Positions 6,846 through 12,503 of a DNA stretch of 13,491 bases are shown piece by piece; the first letter of the stretch is position 1, and each line of letters begins with the position of its first letter. Under the pieces are notes generated by a model, which made no database searches, had not been told where the DNA came from, and was given only the letters and a program-made list of their open reading frames with translations. The position numbers and the translations under genes were made by a program. The DNA is from Deltaproteobacteria bacterium (GTDB lineage: Bacteria; SAR324; JACQKK01). Location: the NCBI GenBank assembly GCA_029879595.1, contig JAOUPZ010000041.1, forward strand, positions 1 to 13,491. The letters run 5' to 3'.

Positions 6846-6866
6846 TTCAGCGGTCACTCCGCTGAA
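6846..6866 (+). promoter_or_regulatory. Perfect 8-bp hairpin near the 5' end of the leader
   Basis: TTCAGCGG, loop TCACT, CCGCTGAA. It begins about 14 nt after the predicted transcription start. It is followed by a C-rich stretch and no T-run, so it is not an intrinsic terminator. A 5' stabilising stem or part of a larger regulatory leader RNA is possible. Confidence 0.5.
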
Positions 6867-6973
6867 ACTCCCCCAAACTCCCATACGCTTTCGATATGTT
6901 CCCTGTGCATCAGCCAGCCCGGCAGGTTCTGCTGCGCCGGTCCCTGTTGACCAGGGGGGAAAGGCTCATCCCC

Positions 6974-6978
6974 GGAGG
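6974..6978 (+). promoter_or_regulatory. Ribosome binding site that decides a TTG start
   Basis: GGAGG, followed by CCCA and then TTG at 6983. The frame contains no ATG after 6896, and the ATG at 6896 has no Shine-Dalgarno. The TTG is therefore the best-supported start of the small membrane protein. Confidence 0.6.
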
Positions 6979-6982
6979 CCCA

Positions 6983-7333
6983 TTGAAAACACCGACCCAC
7001 CTTGAGGGCTGCCCGCAGGGCTCACCCCGGCATCCACAACTGCTGGAACTTTTGCAAAACCAGGCTTTCATCTCCATCGTCCGGTTGTTCCTGCTGGCCG
7101 TGCTCAGCCTGGCCGGCTATATCTGGAGCGCTGAGGTATCCCACATCAACAGGGCTCTGGACATAATCCGGTCCAGCCAGAGCGAAGGCGCACGCCGCCA
7201 GTGGGAGGAGGTGTCCTCCCTGCGGGAGGAGGTGTCCGGGCTGAAGGGCGAGCTGAACAGGGCGCTGCTGGACTATCATCAGACCCTGCGGCAGATACTG
7301 GAGCTGGTTTCCCGGCAAAACCACGGCCGCTGA
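6983..7333 (+). CDS. Small single-pass membrane / coiled-coil protein, function unknown
   Basis: With the TTG start at 6983 (GGAGG four nt upstream) the product is 116 residues; the longer form from 6896 would be 145. Residues 1-28 are polar with prolines, 29-48 form one hydrophobic helix (FISIVRLFLLAVLSLAGYIW), and 52-112 are a Glu/Arg/Leu-rich helix with heptad character (WEEVSSLREEVSGLKGELNRALLDYHQTLRQIL), a probable coiled coil. This architecture suits a small membrane-tethered scaffold or oligomer, but I recognise no family. Transcription probably comes from the strong promoter at 6796-6825. It lies 260 bp after the repressor gene on the same strand and is separated from the rhodanese by a long non-coding stretch. 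The topology of the coiled coil (inside or outside) is not determined. Confidence 0.6.
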   Translation: MKTPTHLEGCPQGSPRHPQLLELLQNQAFISIVRLFLLAVLSLAGYIWSAEVSHINRALDIIRSSQSEGARRQWEEVSSLREEVSGLKGELNRALLDYHQTLRQILELVSRQNHGR

Positions 7334-7804
7334 AACCTGTTCCGACGGCCCAGCAGGCTCAGAAGCCGCAAGGCATTTGCGGGGTAAATGTGAGGAAATA
7401 TTGAAGAATTAATGGTTTATGACCCTCCCCTCCCCCGGTTGAGGAACCGCCACCTTGAGCCATTCGTTTTTTAAGCCAGTGAGGTTGGTTTTCAGCCATA
7501 CCCGATCCGGCGGCAAAACAGTGGCGGTAGAACCGGAACCGGGTTGAGATCGGAAGAGTTGATCAGGAGGCGGTCGTTATCTTATGTGACATTGTTCCTG
7601 TATCGCCCTTAAATGAATGGCAATATGGATTGAAAATCATGCCTTTGATCAAAGGCGGTACGGGCAGTTTAACCGGATTATCCGGCCGGCTGCCGAATCA
7701 CCGAGGATCAGCCGGGCCAGGTTAAGAAACGGATGTAGCCATGGTCATCAGGCAATAAGGATATTAATACGGAATAGTCATCCATACAGGAGAAGATAAT
7801 TAAG
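7334..7804. other. About 470 bp without a convincing gene; contains a 16-bp perfect palindrome and small hairpins
   Basis: No frame here has a credible protein; a 60-codon frame at 7617 has no ribosome site or recognisable composition. Base composition is less GC-rich than the flanking genes. Visible structure: hairpin CGGTT-GAGG-AACCG (7436-7449), a 16-bp perfect palindrome (7641-7656), and CCGGA-TTA-TCCGG (7673-7685). I could not match the region to a known riboswitch, tRNA or small RNA. It may contain the rhodanese promoter, a small RNA or the relic of a lost gene. Confidence 0.4.
7641..7656. repeat. 16-bp perfect palindrome
   Basis: GCCTTTGATCAAAGGC is identical to its reverse complement over all 16 bases. 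It lies about 150 bp upstream of the rhodanese gene. A dimeric regulator operator is one possible reading; no second copy was seen in the window. Confidence 0.5.
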
Positions 7805-8245
7805 ATGAGCGACGAAAAAATCAGTCAAGCCGTTCCAGACACTGCTGTGCTGACCAGCCTTGGTTTTTTTACCATCCCCGCCCATGAGGCCCACAGGAAT
7901 CTTTCCGCCTTCCATGTGGTGGATGTCCGCACGCATGAGGAATACCATGGCCCCCTGGGCAATATTCCGGGCTCAATCCTGAAGCCTGTGGCGGAACTGG
8001 CACATGAAATGGGCAATCTGCCCAAGGACAAGCCCCTGCTGCTGGTTTGCCGGTCTTCCCATCGCTCCTCCATGGCGGCGCAGGTACTGGTAAGCTCAGG
8101 CTTTCCCAACGTGGTGGTCATGGAAGGCGGGATGAGCCATTGGAACACCCTGGGCCTGCCTACCTCGAACCGCACTGGGCACGGAGCCGACAGAACCGGT
8201 ACGCGCGACGCACTTTTCAGCCTGCTGCAACGGTTGGCGGTCTGA
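7805..8245 (+). CDS. Single-domain rhodanese-like sulfurtransferase
   Basis: This 146-residue protein has one rhodanese fold. The N-terminal CH2A-like strand is VVDVRTHEEYHGPLGNIPGSI (about 38-58). The active-site loop is Cys82-R-S-S-H-R-S (VCRSSHRSS) with the cysteine that would carry persulfide. The C-terminal signature VVVMEGGMSHWNTLGLP (103-119) is typical. Single-domain rhodaneses move sulfane sulfur between cyanide, thiols or protein partners in the cytoplasm; no export signal is visible. The loop begins with Cys-Arg, as in many GlpE/PspE-like members, but the partner is unknown. An AGGAG lies 12 nt before the ATG, which is long, so translation may be modest. The gene stands alone between a long non-coding region and a strong terminator. 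Confidence 0.93.
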   Translation: MSDEKISQAVPDTAVLTSLGFFTIPAHEAHRNLSAFHVVDVRTHEEYHGPLGNIPGSILKPVAELAHEMGNLPKDKPLLLVCRSSHRSSMAAQVLVSSGFPNVVVMEGGMSHWNTLGLPTSNRTGHGADRTGTRDALFSLLQRLAV

Positions 8246-8254
8246 GCCAAAAAA

Positions 8255-8303
8255 ATCCCCGCCGTAAAAAACTCCTAACGGCGGGGATGCTCCCCTTTTT
8301 TTT
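8255..8303 (+). terminator. Intrinsic terminator of the rhodanese gene, with two overlapping stems
   Basis: ATCCCCGCCGT (8255-8265) pairs perfectly with ACGGCGGGGAT (8278-8288) over 11 bp with a 12-nt loop. Seven bases later eight Ts follow (8296-8303). A second, mutually exclusive stem, GGGGA-TGC-TCCCC (8283-8295), abuts the T-tract directly. Either way this is a strong Rho-independent stop 10 bp after the rhodanese stop codon. Confidence 0.85.
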
Positions 8304-8304
8304 A

Positions 8305-8336
8305 TCAGCACGATTTTAGATCAGCGCGATTTTAAA
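8305..8336. repeat. Two-copy 16-nt tandem direct repeat
   Basis: TCAGCACGATTTTAGA and TCAGCGCGATTTTAAA are adjacent and match at 14 of 16 positions. They lie between the rhodanese terminator and the 3' end of the secreted-protein gene. Function unknown; it may be a slippage duplication. Confidence 0.5.
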
Positions 8337-8372
8337 TCTCCAAAGCCCGCTTCAATAAACGGATCTTTTGGA

Positions 8373-8996
8373 TTACCTGTACTGACCCGGGCCGGATTCA
8401 GGACAGGTCGGTCCAGCCGGGCCTTCTCCCTGCCGGGGGCCGCCCATGGGCTGCTCGCCGCAGCCAGGATTCGGAAAGTGCCTTCCACGCTGCTCATGGC
8501 GCCGGTTCCCCCAGCCCATTCCGGAGCCGCGGTTCTTCCCTCTCATCATCCAGGGCTGGCCCCGTCCCGGCCCCATCAGGTTGGTTTTCAATATTTCATG
8601 GGCCAGCATGGCTCCCTGTTTCCAGGAGCCGAAAAGGGACTGCTGATCCTCTGATGTGAAGACCAGGCTCACCCCGTTGGCCAGATCCTGTCTGTCAACT
8701 TTTACCTCGGGCATGTGGACGGATGGACTGACTTCCCCTGAGTAGGCCTGCTTGATGATTTCCGCCAGTTGTTGATTTTCGGATGTGATGGTCACCACCA
8801 GCTTGTTTTCTCCGGGTCGGGAAACAAGGGTGGCCTCGTTCATAATGCGCCGGAACTTCTCCCATTGTTCTTTGTTCTGTTCAGGCGGGCTGTTGTTTTC
8901 CGCCCCGGTTCCTCGGCCCTGGGCCAGGGCCGCCGAATGAAAAACAAGAGCGGCTCCCAGCAGGACTGTTATCAGCAAGATTGAAAAAATTTTCAT
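8373..8996 (-). CDS. Secreted protein of unknown function with an internal TSExQQ duplication and Gly/Arg-rich tail
   Basis: A classical signal peptide (MKIFSILLITVLLGAALVFHSAALA, cleaved after Ala25) precedes a mature region of about 180 residues. Residues 64-83 and 107-127 share a pattern: Asn, six mostly hydrophobic residues, then TSENQQ or TSEDQQ, which suggests two copies of a small strand-helix unit about 43 residues apart. From about 143 onward the chain is rich in Gly, Arg, Pro and Met, with two late cysteines. The ATG has a well-placed AGGAGA site. It follows the ECF sigma and putative anti-sigma genes on the same strand and shares with them an intergenic repeat, so it is probably a member of that regulon, perhaps an envelope stress or periplasmic binding protein. 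I do not recognise the family. Confidence 0.75.
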   Translation of the reverse strand: MKIFSILLITVLLGAALVFHSAALAQGRGTGAENNSPPEQNKEQWEKFRRIMNEATLVSRPGENKLVVTITSENQQLAEIIKQAYSGEVSPSVHMPEVKVDRQDLANGVSLVFTSEDQQSLFGSWKQGAMLAHEILKTNLMGPGRGQPWMMRGKNRGSGMGWGNRRHEQRGRHFPNPGCGEQPMGGPRQGEGPAGPTCPESGPGQYR

Positions 8997-9060
8997 GATC
9001 GGTTTCTCCTCGGTTCATGGTGAAGGGATTTCCTTCAGTTCTCACTCCCTTTACCCTCTG

Positions 9061-9089
9061 ATACACCGCAGAGCCGGATTTGATTTCAG
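9061..9089 (-). promoter_or_regulatory. Intergenic motif, copy 1, upstream of the secreted-protein gene
   Basis: Read on the minus strand it begins CTGAAA and ends TCTGCGGTGTAT, with the same 11-nt spacing between these blocks as in copy 2 at 10325-10353. It lies 64 bp upstream of the secreted-protein ATG. TCTG can pair with a downstream CAGA to form a small hairpin. Candidate promoter or RNA element; no role is proven. Confidence 0.4.
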
Positions 9090-9154
9090 AAAAAAAATTC
9101 AGGGGGGCATTTTCGGGAAAACAAGCCTCCTGCCGGGGCGGGTCAGGAGGGGAA

Positions 9155-10288
9155 CTACTCCCGTGGAGGCTGGGGCTGCCCCGGCCCTGGACGAAGCTCC
9201 GGTCTTTTTCCCATGTCCCTGCGCGGTCCGGGCCTTTGCTGAGGCCTCATGCCGGGCTCGCCCCGCAGCCCCCTGCGTAAACCGGGTCCGGCTGGCAGGC
9301 CCGGGCCGGGGGCCCCCTCCGCTCCCGGAGGTTGCAGCCATCGCTCTGCCGGCATCCTGTCCGGGTGCACGTTGTGGCGCATCCCGGGTTCTTCTTCCGG
9401 TCCGGCGGGCTGCCTGTCTGGCTGCCTGTCTGACTGGTCTTGGGGCGGCAGGGCCGGACGGTGCATTCTCCTGTGATGGCGGAAATACCGGCCCAGCCTC
9501 CTCGGCGGCAGGCGCTGCCCCTCCTCCACCTGGAACTTCCGGTCCCTCATCATCCCCCGAAGACGCAGGTGTTCATCCACCCTGGGGCGGAAGTCCCGGG
9601 GCAGCTTTACTTCCACCGTTTCCTCATCCGGGGTAATCAGGGTGGCGGTTCCGTTCTCCACCCCGGTCACCCGGCCCATGCGCAGATGGGGATGGGGAGT
9701 GGCATAGCGGGCGCGCCGCCTGAAGAAATGACCCAGCACCGGCATCTCCGGGGCTTTGCTGACCACGGTTTCCTGCAAAACCTCGTTGATGCCGGTTTCG
9801 GCCAGGGTCGCTCCGCCGGTGGCCGAAAGAGCGTATGAAAACAGCACCACCCAGGCCATCCTTGCCCGGACCGGTCCACCCCCCGCCATAAGCCAGGCGG
9901 CCAGGGTGGTAAACAAAAGAGAGCCCAGCAGCAGGTCCAGCGGCAGTTTGGCCAGGAAATCCCCCAGATAGCGGGTGCCGAAATGCAGAAGTTCCAGGCT
10001 GCCGTTTATGCTAACTTCAAAGGCCAGGGCGTCCGAAAACACTACCCCTGCCAGCAGAGCGGCCAGGATAGCGGCCCGGCGGGTGCCGCGGCGCAGCTGG
10101 TGAACCCATTTGGGGCGCACGGCCAGGCCTTCCCTCTGGATGGTTTCCATTACCCGGAGTGAATAATCAGGGGGCAGATCCGGAGTCCCGGGCCGGGACG
10201 CCTTCAGCAGTTCCTCAAGACGCATGTCCCCGGCGGCACTGTCTTCGTGCTCCAGGATGTGTTTCTGGCTGTTTCCCTTGCTTCCCAT
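9155..10288 (-). CDS. Putative membrane anti-sigma factor with a Pro/Arg/Gly-rich C-terminal tail
   Basis: This 377-residue protein directly follows the ECF sigma gene (61 bp), the usual place for its anti-sigma factor. Residues 1-70 are cytoplasmic in character (LEELLKASRPGTPDLPPDYSLRVMETI). Three hydrophobic segments follow at about 72-89, 115-135 and 143-160. Residues about 203-255 look like a small beta-rich domain (GRVTGVENGTATLITPDEETVEVKLP) of a kind often seen in exported regulators. Residues 256-377 are an unusual low-complexity tail of Pro, Arg, Gly, Gln and Met with a HHRRMH cluster. An AAGGAA site precedes the ATG. By position it would hold the sigma factor at the membrane and release it on an envelope signal; no zinc-binding HxxxCxxC motif of ZAS anti-sigmas is seen. 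Anti-sigma function is inferred from context. Confidence 0.65.
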   Translation of the reverse strand: MGSKGNSQKHILEHEDSAAGDMRLEELLKASRPGTPDLPPDYSLRVMETIQREGLAVRPKWVHQLRRGTRRAAILAALLAGVVFSDALAFEVSINGSLELLHFGTRYLGDFLAKLPLDLLLGSLLFTTLAAWLMAGGGPVRARMAWVVLFSYALSATGGATLAETGINEVLQETVVSKAPEMPVLGHFFRRRARYATPHPHLRMGRVTGVENGTATLITPDEETVEVKLPRDFRPRVDEHLRLRGMMRDRKFQVEEGQRLPPRRLGRYFRHHRRMHRPALPPQDQSDRQPDRQPAGPEEEPGMRHNVHPDRMPAERWLQPPGAEGAPGPGLPAGPGLRRGLRGEPGMRPQQRPGPRRDMGKRPELRPGPGQPQPPRE

Positions 10289-10324
10289 AATTTCCTTCTC
10301 TATAGGCCCGGTCTGTGTTTGTTA

Positions 10325-10353
10325 ATACACCGCAGACGGCGAATTTCTTTCAG
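10325..10353 (-). promoter_or_regulatory. Intergenic motif, copy 2, between sigma and anti-sigma genes
   Basis: On the minus strand CTGAAA, 11 nt, TCTGCGGTGTAT; the TGA of the first block is the stop codon of the sigma gene. It lies 36 bp upstream of the anti-sigma ATG. Over 29 nt it matches copy 1 (9061-9089) at about 22 positions with no gaps. Confidence 0.4.
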
Positions 10354-10931
10354 GTTTCCTGCCGTACTGCTTCCTCCAGCAGCAGGCGCAACTGCTTCTT
10401 GCCCCGGTGGATCAGTGTTCCCACTGTTCCCCGGGGGATTCCCATGATTTCAGCGATATCCTCATAGGGGCTGTCTTCAAAAAAATGCAGCTTCAGAGCT
10501 TCCTGCTGTTGTTGCGGAAGCTGTTCCAAAGCTTTCAGCACCCGGGCGGAACGATCCGATTCAACCTGGTGGGCCTCCGGATTATCCTCACGGCTGTCGG
10601 GCAGGGAGTCCCAGTTATCGGGTGACCAGCCGGACTCCCGCCGGCGGGCCTTGCCCCGAAGGTAATTGGCCGCCTCGTTGTGGGCGATCCGCAGCAGCCA
10701 GGGCGCAAAGGACCGCCTGATGTCATAGTCGGCCAGACTGCGGTACGCCTTCAGGAAGACCCCCTGTGAAATATCCAGCGCGGCCTCGCGGTCGTATCCG
10801 CAGAACCTGTACAGGTAACCGAAAACCTTCTCCTGGTAGCGCTCCATGAGCATCCGGAAATCATCCTGCTGTCCTGCCAGGACGCTGCGGACAAGATCGG
10901 CATCATCTGGAGGGGGCTGGTTTCCGCTCAT
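10350..10931 (-). CDS. ECF-type (RpoE-like) RNA polymerase sigma factor
   Basis: At 193 residues it has the two-domain layout of extracytoplasmic-function sigma factors. Region 2 spans about 24-92 (DFRMLMERYQEKVFGYLYRFCG, then the -10 binding part DISQGVFLKAYRSLADYDIRRSFAPWLLRIAHNEAANYLR). A polar linker (95-128) contains no extra domain. Region 4 spans about 130-185, with the helix-turn-helix YEDIAEIMGIPRGTVGTLIHRGKKQLR that reads the -35 element. It directs RNA polymerase to a small regulon, usually including its own operon. It is followed by a membrane protein (probable anti-sigma) and a secreted protein on the same strand. The ATG lacks a strong Shine-Dalgarno. An ECF-like promoter may lie just upstream (10965-10989). 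Family is certain; the inducing signal is unknown. Confidence 0.95.
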   Translation of the reverse strand: MSGNQPPPDDADLVRSVLAGQQDDFRMLMERYQEKVFGYLYRFCGYDREAALDISQGVFLKAYRSLADYDIRRSFAPWLLRIAHNEAANYLRGKARRRESGWSPDNWDSLPDSREDNPEAHQVESDRSARVLKALEQLPQQQQEALKLHFFEDSPYEDIAEIMGIPRGTVGTLIHRGKKQLRLLLEEAVRQET

Positions 10932-11282
10932 TGGGGCACCACATTCAGCATGGGAGGTTTTCCGAACGCAAAAGCAAAGAATATTTCCAAAACAGCCGGA
11001 CTGACTTCCCTTAAATAGCAGAATTTGTCCTGGCAGGCCAAAGCTCTTCCCAAAACCGCCCTCGGGGCCGGTGAGGTGCAGGCCCGGGGAAGTATGAATT
11101 TTACGAGATGTTCTCTTGTGCAGAGGCTCAAGGGAATGCTATCCAATAAGGGGCCGGAAAACAGGCCATCAAAATGCGTCCATAAACAACAGAAATTCGT
11201 TAAAACCGGTAACAAACAGAATCGGGGTTCCGGAATGAATTTCCCGGGTTTTTTGTGCCCGGGCGGCATACGGCAGAGACGG
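10932..11282. other. Divergent intergenic region between the ECF sigma gene and the ApgM-like gene
   Basis: These 351 bp are open in two overlapping frames (one on each strand) but neither product resembles a protein family. Near the ApgM start, CCCGGG at 11243-11248 and again at 11258-11263 can form a 6-bp stem with a T-rich 9-nt loop, ending about 20 nt before the ATG. I saw no clear sigma-70 promoter for the plus-strand gene. Confidence 0.35.
10965..10989 (-). promoter_or_regulatory. Possible ECF-type autoregulatory promoter of the sigma operon
   Basis: On the minus strand TGGAAA (10989-10984), 15 nt, then CGTT (10968-10965), about 34 bp upstream of the sigma ATG. The T(G)GAAA / CGT arrangement resembles several ECF promoters, which are often self-recognised. 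The match is short and could be chance. Confidence 0.3.
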
Positions 11283-12485
11283 ATGAAATACGTAATCATA
11301 CAGGGTGACGGGATGGGGGATATCAGGGGCTCTTCCTCCGGGGCTACCACGCCCCTTGAGGCCGCCCGCACACCCAGCTTCGACAAGGTGGCGGGCTGTG
11401 GGCGGCTGGGATTGCTGCACACCATCCCCGAGGGCTACCCGCCGGGTTCCGATGTGGGAAACCTGGCCCTGTTCGGCTACGATCCCCGCCGCTTTTATAC
11501 CGGCCGTTCGCCCCTTGAGGCTGCCGCGATGAATGTGGGGCTGGGCGAGCGCGACGTGGCCTTCCGGCTGAATCTGGTAAGCACCCGTGATGACGGGGCC
11601 GGTCTGCTGATGGACGATTTTTCCGGGGGGCATGTGGATTCGGAGTCCGCCGCGAAAATGGTGAAAACCCTGGACGAGCAGCTGGGCAACTCCCGGTTCC
11701 AGTTCTATCCGGGAGTGAGCTACCGGCACCTGATGGTTTGGCGTGACGGCCTGCTCAAAATGACTACCACTCCACCCCACGATATCTCAGACCAGCCGCT
11801 GGCCGGACATTTGCCCGTGGGTGAAGGGGCCGGGGAACTGATCCGGATAATGGAAGCCTCCCGGGAACTGCTCACCGGACACCCGGCCAATCTGGCCCGG
11901 GTCAGCCAGGGACACAAACCGATTTCCCAGGCCTGGCTCTGGGGGCAGGGACTGGCTCCGGAGATGCCCCGCTTCAAGGATCTGCACGGGCTTTCCGGCG
12001 CAGTGATATCCGCCGTGGACCTGGTGCGCGGCGTGGCCATATATGCCGGATTTGAGATTATTCAGGTGCCCGGCATCACCGGGTTTATTGATACCGATTA
12101 TTCCGCCAAGGGGCGGTATGCCCTCAAGGCGCTGCAAACCCACGACCTGGTATTCGTGCATATCGAGGCCCCCGACGAGGCGGGGCACATGGGAAGCCGG
12201 GAGGAAAAAATCAAGGCCATCGAGGAAATCGACACCAGGATTGTGGCCCCCCTGCTGGAACAGCTGCCCGCGCTGGGCCCTTTCAAGATCCTCATTACCT
12301 CTGATCACGCCACGCCGGTTTCACTGAAGACCCACAGCCTGGACCCGGTGCCGTTCGCCATGGCATCGGGTGAGCAACTGGCCCGGGGGGGCACCTCCAG
12401 GAAGTTTGGGGAGGAGCAGGCCGGGAACACGGGGGATGTGATAGGTGATGGCTACAGGGTCATTAAGGAACTGCTGGCCCTCTGA
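11283..12485 (+). CDS. apgM: ApgM-type cofactor-independent phosphoglycerate mutase / proposed homoserine kinase
   Basis: The 400-residue product from the ATG at 11283 starts MKYVIIQGDGMGD, the normal N-terminus of the family; the frame stays open 86 codons further upstream without family sequence. Metal ligands and nucleophile of the alkaline-phosphatase superfamily are in place: Asp9 (GDGMGD), Ser56 in PGSDVGNLALFGYDP, the HIEAPDEAGHMGS segment with Asp and His, and TSDHATP near the C-terminus. The family interconverts 2- and 3-phosphoglycerate with two metal ions. The bacterial branch with these features is also annotated as 'proposed homoserine kinase' because it often sits with aspartate-pathway genes; no such genes are visible here, so the choice is open. 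It is divergent from the ECF sigma gene and converges with the dCache gene (18-bp gap). Shine-Dalgarno is weak. Confidence 0.9.
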   Translation: MKYVIIQGDGMGDIRGSSSGATTPLEAARTPSFDKVAGCGRLGLLHTIPEGYPPGSDVGNLALFGYDPRRFYTGRSPLEAAAMNVGLGERDVAFRLNLVSTRDDGAGLLMDDFSGGHVDSESAAKMVKTLDEQLGNSRFQFYPGVSYRHLMVWRDGLLKMTTTPPHDISDQPLAGHLPVGEGAGELIRIMEASRELLTGHPANLARVSQGHKPISQAWLWGQGLAPEMPRFKDLHGLSGAVISAVDLVRGVAIYAGFEIIQVPGITGFIDTDYSAKGRYALKALQTHDLVFVHIEAPDEAGHMGSREEKIKAIEEIDTRIVAPLLEQLPALGPFKILITSDHATPVSLKTHSLDPVPFAMASGEQLARGGTSRKFGEEQAGNTGDVIGDGYRVIKELLAL

Positions 12486-12503
12486 CCGTGCCGGCAGTTG
12501 TCG

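Noticed and set aside
7547..7558. AGATCGGAAGAG, identical to the first 12 bases of a common sequencing adapter
   Set aside because: The match stops after 12 bases and is followed by unrelated sequence continuous with the region; a chance match is plausible, though a read check across this point would settle it.
7617..7799. 60-codon open frame upstream of the rhodanese
   Set aside because: No ribosome binding site, no recognisable composition or domain, and it contains the palindrome and hairpin of the non-coding stretch.
8995..9636. 213-codon plus-strand open frame rich in Ala, Pro and Gly
   Set aside because: It is the shadow of the Pro/Arg/Gly-rich tail of the putative anti-sigma gene; no ribosome site and no recognisable domain.
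11025..11282. N-terminal extension of the ApgM-like protein
   Set aside because: The family begins at MKYVII; the 86 extra codons contain no conserved sequence.
10928..11425. 165-codon minus-strand open frame ending in an ATGA overlap with the sigma gene
   Set aside because: The overlap looked like translational coupling, but the frame runs across the conserved start of the ApgM-like gene and its product resembles no protein; probably chance.
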